A DNA stretch of 14,373 nt from Phlegmacium glaucopus (lineage: Eukaryota > Basidiomycota > Agaricomycetes > Agaricales > Cortinariaceae), in assembly GCA_015039465.1 (NCBI GenBank), contig MU130720.1:30809-45181 (forward strand). Direction: 5' to 3'. How positions within the stretch are numbered: position 1 is the first letter of the stretch; each line of letters opens with the position of its first letter. The position numbers were made by a program, and so were the translations under genes. Of this stretch, positions 1 through 9,536 are shown in pieces. The notes beneath the pieces are model-generated. The model was given only the letters and a program-made list of their open reading frames with translations, ran no database searches and was not told where the DNA came from.

Positions 1-2367
1 TCACACAGAATTCCAAGGTTACACTCTGATCATCAAGAGCGAGAAGACGTGTGCTGAGAGCAACGTGACCTTTACGCGAGGCTTTCGATGGCGTAAACTT
101 GATGGCGTTACCGACCAAGTTCGTGATGACCTGTCGGAGACGAAGAGAGTCACCAATTAACTGGTCAGGAATGTCAGGCTCGACATTGTAGGTAAGGTCA
201 AGATTATTCTGCGTAGCTGGAATGACCAGGGTCTTGAGGATTCCAAAGACAGTTTGACGGAGTGAATAAGACACTGCTTCCATAGTCATACGACCAGCCT
301 CGACTGTTAAGCCCTTGATCAGTACAAGTATAGCGATGTTTGACAGAACATTTGCTCACTCTTCGAAATATCCAAGATATCATCGATGATCAAAAGAAGT
401 GAGCGGGCCAAACTATGCACCAGCAACAAACTCTCCCTCTGCGATCTATTTAAATCGCTATCCGACGTCAACTCCGTCATTCCAATGATACCATTCATGG
501 GAGTCCTGAGAAATAAAACCAAGCCATCAGAACAGCCCTAAACCCGCAAAGAAAAGAAAAACAACGTACCAAATCTCATGTGACATGTTTGCCAAGAACT
601 CACTCTTACTCCTGTTCGCCAACTCAGCTGCTTCCCTAGCAGCAGTGTTCTTCTGAATACTGTCTCGCAAGTTGAACACCATCTGGTTGATCTGGGTCTT
701 CAAAGAATCCATCTCTCCGCTAGCTTCAACAGTGATGAAACGAGTAAAGTCGCCGTCCATAGCTGCCGCTGAAATTTGGGTGAAACCTCGCACTTGGGTC
801 GTCAAGTTTCCAGCCATGGTATTCACAGACAACCTTACATTGTCAAGTATTGATCAGGATGGAACAGGATATAGAATAAGAAACATACGTGATTTCTTGC
901 CAGATACCCTGGACGTTGCCCACTTCTGCTTGTACGCCCAATTTTCCTTCGGTACCGACCTCTCGAGCAACCTTCTTTACTTCAGCAGCGAATATGGCCA
1001 ATTAGTCAATCATGTCATTGATGGTGTTGACCAAGCTCAACATCTCTCCAGAGACGGATACACCAGTGATCTTCTGTGTCAAATCTCCACGAGCCACGGC
1101 AGTCTACAAAATGAACAGAAAATGAGCGACCATATGAAGATATTGATATTATGCACGTACAGTCGCAACAGCAATGGTTCGCACTTGTAGCGTCAACTGA
1201 AAAAAAAAAGTAAATCAGCCTCCTGTAACAAACGAAGGAAAAAAACATACGTTGTTAGCCATCACGTTGACAGTATCCGTCAAATCCTTCCACGTCCCAC
1301 CAACATTCGTGACCCTGGCTTGACCACCCAACCGACCTTCCGTCCCGACTTCTCTAGCCACACGAGTGACTTCATCAGCGAAGACACTCAAACTCTCTGT
1401 CATTCCATTGACCGTCTCTTTCAATCTTCTTCGTCAAATCACCACCAGCAACGGCTTTGGTCACTTCTGCAATTGAACGCACTTGGTTGGTCAAATTCAT
1501 GGCCATGACATTATCAGTAAGGACCTGGAAACGTCATCCGCTCAAGATCAGGTTGTCAGTAACGACCTGGAAAAAGAGAACTGGAAATCACCAACCTTCC
1601 ACATTCCCTGAACATCGGGTACAAACGCTTGTCCACCCAAGATACCCTCCGTTCCAACTTCCAAACTGACTCGAGTGACTTCGTTAGCCAAAGTGCTCAG
1701 CTGAGCAACCATGGAGTTGACAGTCACCTTCAAGTCAAGCATCTCTCCTTGGACATCAACATTGACGAGCTTGCCAAGGTCACCTAGGGCAACGGCTTTC
1801 GTAACCTTCTGAGATGGATCGCACTTGATCGGTCAAATTCGAAGCCATTTTCTGTAGAAGATCATCATAAAATGGAGATGAAAAGATGGAATGAAGCAAC
1901 ATACGTTGACGTTCCTGGTCAAATCAGCCCAGGTTCCTTGCACACCTTCGACTCTTGCTTGACCTCCCAATATACCCTGCGTTCCGACCTCTAATGCTAC
2001 CCTCGTCACTTCAGACGCAAATACTGACAACTGGTCCACCATGGAATTGACGGTTCCTACAAGACAGTTGGAATAGTCCATAATCCAGTCAAGAAGAGAA
2101 AATACCTTTCAATGTTGACATTTCACCCTCGACGGATATCTCGATCTTCTGGGTCAAATCACCCCTAGCGACGGCGGTCGTGACAACTGCAATTGACCAT
2201 ACTTGGTCTGTAAGGGAGGAACACATTCGATTGACCTATAGAAAGGTTTTCATCATAGCCGTCATGTAAAACAGAAAGACATACGTTCCGAACCAAATTC
2301 AACCACACCCCTTCCACGTCCGGTACATGTGCTTGACCTCCTAGTTTGCCTTGACTTCCGACTTCTT
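1..2367 (-). pseudogene. Group III hybrid histidine kinase (Nik1/Os-1 type), partial and degenerate
   Basis: Group III kinases are cytosolic osmosensors upstream of the HOG MAPK cascade, with an N-terminal ladder of HAMP domains, then HisKA, HATPase and a receiver. Read on the minus strand, the exons give successive HAMP units with the recurring EVG.(E/Q)G.LGGQA block, then the H-box (His codon 578-580), the DILDISKIEAGR helix and the N-box NLVGNAIKFTP (about 88-124); the gene runs off the left edge before the rest of HATPase and the receiver. Introns fit at 2236-2284, 2057-2105, 1852-1904, 1525-1595, 1197-1250, 1104-1160, 834-888, 506-569 and 304-359. Lesions: an extra base near 1808 (GAAGGTTACG where EVT is expected); an out-of-frame deletion near 1422 removing about 11 residues between DLTKKI and ETVNGM; TAA at 1002-1004 where the family has Gln (NDMID-Q-LAIF); and Trp for the H-box Arg (SHEIWTP). 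Homology stops near 2366 next to an in-frame TAA, so the N-terminus and start are missing. Family assignment is near certain; pseudogene status is likely, with indels possibly sequencing error. Confidence 0.88.
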
Positions 2368-3321
2368 AATGTCGCGTGACGGGGGTTGCACAAATTCCGG
2401 GTATTATATCATCGCTGTTACTTTTCGGTATATGATGATCCTGAGTCTGGATCGTCTCTTGGCATACGAGTGGGGGCCGGGCCTGATTATTCATAAAACT
2501 GAGATTAGGAGCAAGTTCCGAATAAGAAGAACACTTTTCAGGAGGTATAGGCTGATACTGTAATAGTGTTATATGAGTCGTGGATTAATTCAGCCAGCCC
2601 TTGACTCACTGCTGCGTGGTATCTGGGCTGAATGTTTGTCCAATGATTTGACTGAGTTGGACCTTGTTCGACTTGGAAAGAGGGCATTGAAGCTAAGAAC
2701 AGTTGTTGGGTATGCGCACTATCCTCGTAATGAAAGGGCGATGAGACTCAATTGGAGGCTATCTCCTTGAACTCCTGCCCAGCAGAATAAAATTTAGAGT
2801 AGCTATGGTGACTAGGGAGATAAGCGGATGGAACGCACCAAAACTGCCTGTTGGTTTTCGAAAGAATACTGCACTTCGGCAGCGTGCTTGCTGACTGCTT
2901 GGCTCCGAATAGGCTTGATACACGTTAATTGGAGCTTCGCTCGGCCAGTTGGACCACAAAAACTGTCAGTGTGAAAACTGAGAAGGCGGGAGACTCGGCC
3001 TAGTACAGAGAAGCTCAGGAGATCTCAGGTCTTCGTCTTCATAGTACGACCATACCGAACAACCCCTGAAGGCCTGAAGTTTTTAGTGGACGCCAGCGGT
3101 GATAAAGAGGCACTATACGCAATGGCCTCGACCGACGTTCAGCGGAGATTCAATATTCAACTAAGGAGTTATCATTACTAAATTAAGTCATCTTCCATTC
3201 TACGACGCGTTGCTTTGTACTATATGCCAGAGTTCTCGGACACCTTCATAAGTCTCTTTCAGAAGAGGGCAGCAACTGAGCAGGTTCGTCAAACTCATTC
3301 TCACCGCGTCCCTGAGAGGTC
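2368..3321. other. Region without a recognisable gene
   Basis: About 950 bases lie between the broken N-terminal side of the kinase and the antiporter. Short open frames occur on both strands (for example 2573-2770 plus and 2759-2959 minus), but none shows a known motif, a consistent intron pattern or family resemblance. The stretch is not obviously repetitive and contains normal CpG dinucleotides. It should hold the promoter of the antiporter, but I see no clear TATA box. It may also hold strongly decayed remains of the kinase N-terminus: on the minus strand GTCACGCGA at 2367-2375 could encode the VTR of a HAMP unit, just before the TAA. Confidence 0.4.
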
Positions 3322-6300
3322 CTTCTTCTGTCCAATCAGGGAGGTTTGTTGAGCGGAAAGGACCCATCTGCGTTCAACCCAGCAGATCCTCTACGTGTGT
3401 GGATTATGTGTACGGCTAGCCTCCTGTTTCTTGTTCTCAGAAAGATCCGTCAGCCAAAAGTTATCGCAGAGGTTCTCGGTGGAATTCTTCTCGGTCAGTT
3501 TAATGCTGTCGCTCCATATTTCTTTTTACCCACAAATATATGCAGGTCCAACCGCGTTTAGCCGTATTCCCGGATTCACACAACATATCTTTCCACTAGA
3601 GTCCTGTCCTTACCTCAGTCTAGTTGCTAATATCGGTCTTTGTCTCTTTCTCTTCCTCATTGGCCTTGAGATAGACTCTGGTATCATCAAATGTAATGCC
3701 CGTCTGTCAGCCACCGTCGCCTTGGCGGGCATGATCCCCCCATTTGGCATTGGGGCAGGCCTCTTGAAGGCATTATACAAAGAATTCATTGATCCAAATA
3801 TCAAATTCACCCATTTTATGCTTTTTACTGGTGTGGCGTATTCCATCACGGCCTTTCCTGTCCTCTGTAGAATATTGACGGAGTTGAAACTTTTGGACAC
3901 AACTGTGGGTATTGTAGTATTATCAGCGGGTGTAGGAAATGATATCGGTACGTGCCCACTCATCTTTTGAATGGTTTTCTGATTGATGGAATGACTAGTT
4001 GGATGGACGCTACTTGCATTGAGCGTTGCGTTGGTAAACGCTGGTTCAGGCCTGACAGCACTATACATTCTTTTGACTTGTATTGGATGGACTGTATTTC
4101 TTTTACTTCCCATCAAATTGGCATTGAAATGGCTCGCCAGGAAGACCGGATCCAGTGAGTTTTATTTTATCATGATTTGAATCTCATCATTACATCTATA
4201 TATAGTTGAAACGGGATCTTCCGTCTTTTTCATGACCGTCACTATGATGGTCCTCTTCGGATCGGCGTTTTTCACCGACGTAATTGGCGTCCATGCTATT
4301 TTCGGTACGTTAAAGGCGTATATATGCGCTCCTAATAACGACTGTATGCGTGCATGTAGGCCCTTTCCTAACTGGACTCATCGTGCCACGTGAAGGTGGA
4401 CTTGCAATTTCCATGACGGAAAAGTTGGAAGATATGGTTGCGACCACTTTCCTTCCTCTCGTGTGAAGCCCTCATCCGAGTGCGACTATCCTTTGCTGAT
4501 TCTAATCATGCAGTACTTCACTCTTTCGGGTCTCTCCACCGATCTTGGTTTGTTGAATAACGGTATTTGATGACTGAGCCTAAATTATATGCGGTGCGCT
4601 TATTTGCAATGCTTCGATTAGGAGTCACCTGGGCGTATACCATCGCCATCATATTTACCGCTTTTGTGGGCAAATTTGGTGGTTGTGCCTTCGTGGCTAA
4701 ATATTTCGCTGGTTTCAACTGGAGAGAGTCAGGTACAATCGGTTCATTGATGGGTTGTAAGGGGTTTGAAGCGTCATTTGATCATTGTATCGCTAACTAT
4801 CCTCAGGCTTGTGGAGCTTATCGTTCCCAACGTTGGCCTTTCTGCTGGTATTCTATCTCAATTAAATGGTTGTTTTTATGTGATGCTGCCGTACTTCGTT
4901 GACGATTCTTTTTCTAGCGTGTTTTTTCAATGTTTGTCCTCGAGGCTCTCGTTCTGACCTTCATGACGACTCCTCTTGTTACATGGCTCTATCCCCTACA
5001 TCTTCGTCGGAGAATTTCTGCGTCAGGTGTCAACTTCTCCAATATACCTGATGATGAAGCAGTGACTCGTAGTCAGCGCATTACCAACTCTGAGGATTTG
5101 AAGACGAGATTCACAGTCGTGCTTGACAAGCTCGAACATCTTCCCGGAATGATGGATCTGACCCAGCTCATACAACCATCGCTATCCGAACCGCGATCGC
5201 CTTATATCCAGAGGGACCCTTTGTCGCGTTCCATCACTACAGAAGCATTAAGGCTCATCGAACTCTCGGATCGTGTTTCTGCAGTAATGAAATCTCCGAT
5301 ACTCTCCTTCTCACCAATCCGATGCTCTCCATCTTCCGGATGTTTGGACATTTGAACGGTATCAGGGTGTCACCGGCCCTCTCTGTCGTTAAATTTGACG
5401 ATTTGGCGTATAGCGTCGCAGAAGATGCTAAAAACCACAATTCGGACATGATTTTGATACCATGGCTACCTCCTGCATATACCCCTGATAGTAATCATCC
5501 GCCGACATCACCTGTGGATGGGCATCAACTTCTTGCTCTCCCTATTACACCGAATCCGACTACTGCCACCAATAATACCGCGTCAGGTTTTAAAAGCCAT
5601 TTTTCTAATAGCCCCTTCGATCTTTTTTAAAATCCTCTGGAGGCGGCGGGATGTCGGGAAGTAACGGAGGTGATATTTCCAATTTCATTTCTTTAATCCA
5701 CTCCCAGTTCGTACGTGGGGTGTTTTCACGATCCAAGACGGATGTAGCATTGTTCGTCGATCAGAGCACACTTGATTTGACATCTATTGTGGGCGGAAGT
5801 AGTGGTGGCCTTGGTGCTCTGCAGCAGCATATCTTCTTCCCTTTCTTTGGTGGACCTGATGATCGCCTCGCACTGGATTTTGTGGTTCGGATCTGTGCCA
5901 ATCCGAGGGTTAAGGGAACGGTAGTTAGGGTGACGAAGTGTGATGATAGTGGGGAAGCTTGCGCTGGGATTCTGACTCCAGTGGAAGGGCTTGATCCTAA
6001 AAACATGGAGGAGATAAATAGATTAATGGTTGGTTCTGTGAGTCTACATTCACCCGATTGTGGGATTGATCATTGCTAACTGATATGTTCCAGAGGACTG
6101 CAGGTTTACCTGATACGATCTATGGGCAACAAAATACGGAGATAAGATTGGAATCTGATACTGCTGACAATCTAGCTTGGGCGCGATACGTACCGGTGTC
6201 TGTCTCCGATACGAAATCACGGCATTCCACGCCTTCGGGGTCTTTCCAGCCTCATGTCGAGTTTAAACATCTCGTCGTTCCAACACCTTTACATTCTGCG

Positions 6301-6535
6301 ATCCAGGAGGCGACCGCGGTTACCTTCTCCTCCTGGATATAAGCTTGTCGTCGTTACTGGCTGTTCGAGACCGTTGGCAGTAGAAAATCATAGAGCCGAG
6401 TTGAGAATGTTGACGGATGCCCATGGGCATGTGGGTGTGGAAGTGAGGAAAGCTATTGGTGATGTTGCTACTGCGTTTGCGGTTGCAGGGGTTGGGTCTG
6501 GTGTTGTGGTGGTCCAGGCTGCGGCTGCTCTTTGA
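3322..6535 (+). pseudogene. K+/H+ antiporter, CPA2 / KHA1-like, disrupted
   Basis: Members are multi-pass membrane exchangers that swap K+ (or Na+) for H+, in yeast on internal membranes. The exons read SGKDPSAFNPADPLRVW, then LRKIRQPKVIAEVLGGILLG, then PTAFSRIPGFTQHIFP, a long transmembrane series including LFLIGLEID and LSAGVGNDIVGWTLLA (the ND and GW of the exchanger core), FGPFLTGLIVPREGG, and a hydrophilic C-terminal half ending VRKAIGDVATAFAVAGVGSGVVVVQAA, as in fungal relatives. Introns fit at 3494-3545, 3948-3998, 4155-4205, 4305-4359, 4461-4513, 4563-4621, 4764-4806, about 4862-4917, and about 6040-6093. Lesions: no in-frame ATG between TGA 3313-3315 and the conserved N-terminal block; the first transmembrane segment is about six residues short near 3402-3410; the donor at 4862 reads TT instead of GT; frame changes near 5288 (MKS to SDTLLL), 5625 (FDLF to SSGGG) and 6330 (AVT to GYKLVV). 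The three C-terminal frames are each clearly coding, so these are indels rather than introns. Family is certain; loss of function is likely unless the assembly is error-prone. Confidence 0.88.
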
Positions 6536-7157
6536 CGTGATGACTGGCTAGGTCGAGATAGACGCGCGCGAAGGAATGAGGATACCCTGGATAATACCCC
6601 ATCATGGAAGGATTTCATGACGAACGAACTTTTTTCCTTTCTTCTTTAATGATCACGAATTCACGATTGTACTTGACATCACGATGTACTACATTTACAT
6701 AGCACCTGTAATGATAGGATGAGTCCTTGTCATGGTCCTTGAATCCTCTTTTCTGCCTAGAAGCTTACTATCAGTAGCAACGGTATGCAAAGTACAGTGA
6801 TGCAAACCCCTATATCTCGACTTGATCTCGACATATTCCTCTCGTATGGGGGTCGCGGAACGTGGATCCCGAACCCAGTGGGCTATTTTCAATGTTCATC
6901 ACAGATGGATAGTTCAAAATGCCGTAGTTGTCGTCAACGGACCCAATCTGTTTTGAAGCCACACTGGTGAGCGCCAGAATATTAGGGCTGTAATGGCAGT
7001 TGACCGTATACGACCGTATTTTCAAGTAATTGAACTCTCCACAATCCGTATCGGCAGTTCATGACCAAAATTCAGTCTGAGCTCGAATTCACCATCAACT
7101 GAATACATCAAAATCGTAGAAGTATTTCACGGGACTAAGTAGGACTAAGTCTAGCAC

Positions 7158-7177
7158 CAACCGTAACTTTACGGTTG
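7158..7177. repeat. 8-bp inverted repeat (hairpin) upstream of RTA1-like gene
   Basis: CAACCGTA at 7158-7165 and TACGGTTG at 7170-7177 are perfect reverse complements separated by ACTT. It lies about 240 bases before the RTA1-like ATG and just after a GGACTAAGT direct repeat. It could be a dimeric transcription-factor site or chance; I do not recognise the motif. Confidence 0.45.
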
Positions 7178-7344
7178 CATTTTCAACGTATATTGAAGCC
7201 CCGAACGAGGGGTAACCAGCGAGGCAAAGCAGGCCATCGGGGACCTCGGCATAGGTCGAGTTAAATGATCCAGTGTCAATCTGTTGATTGCCGACGATGG
7301 GTTGTTCAGTAGCCGAGCGCCTAACACAGTCAGAAGGACCATGT

Positions 7345-7417
7345 TGTCTTTTTAACCTTCCTTCTTCCAGCTTCTTCCCCCCCACAACGACGCACCCGGC
7401 CTGTTCTACCATTCGCG
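7345..7417 (+). promoter_or_regulatory. Pyrimidine-rich tract before RTA1-like start codon
   Basis: The stretch before the ATG is rich in C and T (TCTTTTTAACC, CTTCCTTCTTCC, CTTCCCCCCC). CT-rich tracts just upstream of start codons are common in fungal promoters and 5' UTRs, often near the transcription start. The ATG context is TTCGCGATGG with G at +4. No TATA box is evident. This is a compositional call only. Confidence 0.35.
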
Positions 7418-8819
7418 ATGGAGGTCATTGACGGTAAAGTGGCCTTTTCTTTTGTTTGGTCATTGTACTTGTTCCTGATCATTTGCTTTAATTTCCTGAC
7501 TCTAGCCGCACGCTTTAGGCATAACTTTAGACAGTCACCATATCACTATTTTCCAACTGAAGGTGTTGCTATTGCGTTCATCATCCTTTTGGTGTTTCTA
7601 CAAGTAAGATTTTATTTATTCTTTCCCATCAGCTCCTTTGTATTAACTTATCGTTGGATCCCTAGTCGCTCACATGAGCCAAGCTACCTTCTATCGCATG
7701 TGGTGGTTGTTTCCTACGATTTATCTTTGTGGTGTACTAGAAGTCCTGGGATGGTCAGCCCGTCTTTGGTCAAGCTTTTCGCCGTTACTTGGGAGCCCAT
7801 TCAAATCGCAGTCAGTCTTTTAACGAGTCTTAATCGAAATTACTGATGGATTGGAGTGATTATAGAATTGTTGCAACAATCCTGGGGCAGCTGCGAACTT
7901 TGTAATATTTGGAGTTATTATACATCGTGTAGGCGTTCAATATATTCGGCTCAGTCCAAAAGCATGTAAAAGAGAGAAACCAGTACGGAATTGTGTCAAG
8001 GCTAAATGTTTTTTCCTCTCCTTAGATACTATATTCTTCGTAACTTGTGTAAGTGTTGTATATGTCCTTTGTTTTAGTAGTGTTAACTAAATATTGGACT
8101 CGTTTTTAGGACGTAATTTCCCTGGTAGTTCAAGTGTGGGTGGCGGCATGGCAGCTGTTGCGTCTGGGCTTGGGAAAGACCCAACAAAGGTTTGTCTTCG
8201 CAACTGTTCCTTCCTATTTGTTATAACGGGTGAATAGGGCGGCCGTATCACGTTGGGCGGAATTGGATTCCAATTGTGTGAATATACCATCTCCCGTCCC
8301 TCGCAGAATCTTTATAATACTGAAGTTTTTTTTGAATGCGACAGTCGTCATAGTCGTATACGTATTCTGCGCCGGAGAATTTTTCATACGATACTTGCAG
8401 AGGTTGCCAGTCCGTGGTGGTGCTGCAGAATCTAGCGAGTACAACAATTCGAAATTAGAATTCACGAAAGGAACAGGGGGAATGAACCATAAAACGCGAT
8501 TAATGGTGGTCGCTTTGATTTTCAGCACATTGTGTCTACTTATCCGGTGAGTACAACAACCTGGATACAAAAGAGAACAAGTATTTATTACAATACTCCA
8601 CCTCTTTTTAGAGCGGTGTACCGAACAATTGAACTGTCCAATGGATGGAACGGGAGAATTATCAGTACTCAGGTCCTCTTCAGTACGTTTTCTCTCATAT
8701 AATGCTTGGTTTTGAAATGAATTGAAAGACGAATTCTTTCAGACGTCCTTGACGGGGCTATGATCACTCTGGCCATGTATACTATGAACTTTGCTCATCC
8801 CGGACTGTTGCTCGGTAGA
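7418..8819 (+). pseudogene. RTA1-like lipid-translocating exporter family protein, frameshifted
   Basis: RTA1/RSB1 relatives are fungal seven-helix membrane proteins tied to lipid movement and to resistance to membrane-active compounds. Pieces in order: SPYHYFPTEGVAIAFI near the N-terminus; HMSQATFYRMWWLFPTIYLCG, then VLEVLGWSARLWSSFSPL (the family E..GW..R motif); GAAANFVIFGVIIHRVGVQY, IRLSPKA; TIFFVTCDVISLVVQ; VGGGMAAVASGLGKDP; GGRITLGGIGFQL; CAGEFFIRYLQRLPVRGG; RAVYRTIELSNGWNGRI; NVLDGAMITLAMYTMNFAHP. Introns fit at 7604-7665, 7811-7865, 7966-8025, 8049-8109, 8190-8237, 8547-8611 and 8683-8742; an intron starting at 8276 ends at 8306 or 8344 and is uncertain. Three frame breaks: a T run at 7587-7590 one base short, an out-of-frame deletion near 7880 just before the conserved AANF, and one missing G near 8134 (family VVQGVGGGMAA). 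At 8817-8819 this copy reads AGA where the inverted copy has TGA; the frame then runs to TAG at 9000-9002. Start chosen as first ATG before the conserved YHY.PTE block. Confidence 0.85.
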
Positions 8820-8880
8820 GTTAAAGGTTTGCCGGATATTCATGCCAGAGAAAGTAGCGACATCAGGAAAACTACACATT
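8588..8880 (+). repeat. Inverted repeat, left arm (RTA1-like 3' end and downstream)
   Basis: This stretch matches the reverse complement of about 14090-14373. The match starts inside the intron before the penultimate exon, covers both last exons and the intron between them, and continues past the stop position (GGTTTGCCGGATATTC here, GGTGTGCTGGATAATC in the other copy), fading near 8880. Over 8612-8682 I count 5 differences in 71 bases, and over 8743-8816 5 in 74. The other arm reaches the window edge, so the full length is unknown. Confidence 0.85.
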
Positions 8881-8892
8881 ACTTACTGGGCT

Positions 8893-9109
8893 TATATGAC
8901 TTGAGTTTACTTGAGAAGTCACTTGACTTACTTCAGTACTTGAAAGTAAAATTCCAAGTGAGCCCAAGCCTGAGTAAGAGTCCAAGTCACGCAAGTCCAT
9001 AGGTCATAAGTGCATAAGTACTCAAATCTGATCCAAGTGAGCCTGAGCCTGAGTAAGAGTCCAAGTCCTCAGGTCTGTAAGTCATAAGTGCATAAGTGCA
9101 CAAGCCTCT
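8893..9109 (+). repeat. ACTTG-rich stretch with a tandem duplication of about 79 bp
   Basis: Two adjacent copies start with CCAAGTGAGCC at 8954 and 9033. Both share GCCTGAGTAAGAGTCCAAGT and GTCATAAGTGCATAAGT, and they diverge in between. The preceding bases 8893-8950 are packed with ACTTGA/ACTTCA words. The stop-lost frame of the RTA1-like gene reads into the first copy, giving a non-family C-terminal tail. No gene is apparent here. Confidence 0.75.
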
Positions 9110-9536
9110 CATTATCAAAGGTTGCTGGCATCAAAATTGTATATTGTTTGCTACACTACTAGCCACAGGTCAGAGCAAGCACTTTATGATAAAGCTTCCA
9201 CAGGACCACATCTGTTCTTGCAAGGAGTCAATCACAAGAAGCTCAAGTCAAAGACCAAGAATTAATGACAATGAAAGCCAGAGATGTCACATGAAAGCCA
9301 ATGCTGTGTTGTAAACAATGAACATGGCAAATTAAAATGCTATTTTGTATGAATGATGGTCTGAAAATTTACTAACATAATAAGCTGAATAATAATCTAA
9401 AGAATTGGTGCAGGTGATATGACGAAGAACAAAATCCTCTCTGTAAATACTAAACAGGAATGAGATGAGCACCTCGGACAACAGTGTCAATGTGAATGAC
9501 CCCCATGCTCTGAGGGTGAACAATGAGAGAGACAAT
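9110..9536. other. CpG-poor stretch, no recognisable gene
   Basis: Open frames at 9096-9314 (plus) and 9332-9568 (minus) show no known motif. A ten-base word ATGAAAGCCA occurs twice, at about 9269 and 9291. Only two CpG dinucleotides occur in 9061-9540. It is probably old repeat-derived DNA. Confidence 0.4.

Larger units (their letters stand above)
6536..7417. other. Intergenic region between antiporter and RTA1-like gene
   Basis: This stretch follows the antiporter stop (TGA 6533-6535) and precedes the RTA1-like ATG at 7418. The first part is presumably the antiporter 3' UTR and terminator. Short open frames on both strands (6785-6970 plus, 6810-7025 minus, 7095-7412 minus) have no family resemblance. 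A 9-base direct repeat GGACTAAGT occurs at 7132-7140 and 7142-7150, a short hairpin lies just downstream, and a pyrimidine-rich tract precedes the start codon. I see no RNA gene. Confidence 0.5.

Noticed and set aside
672..1190. 172-codon plus-strand open frame over the kinase
   Set aside because: It is antisense to well-supported kinase exons and introns and has no motif; a shadow frame.
2573..2770. Open frame in the kinase-antiporter gap
   Set aside because: Protein looks natural in composition but has no recognised motif, conserved context or splice support; too short to trust.
3610..4116. 168-codon minus-strand open frame over the antiporter
   Set aside because: Antisense to strongly conserved antiporter transmembrane exons; no domain of its own.
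4918..4932. Frameshift in the T run of the antiporter exon
   Set aside because: With the acceptor at 4916-4917 the exon reads CGT GTT TTT TCA ATG, in frame as RVFSMF; only the donor is damaged.
5284..5372. Intron with GTAATG donor and ATCAG acceptor in the antiporter
   Set aside because: It would remove SDTLLLTNPMLSIFRMFGHLNG, which is conserved coding sequence of the family.
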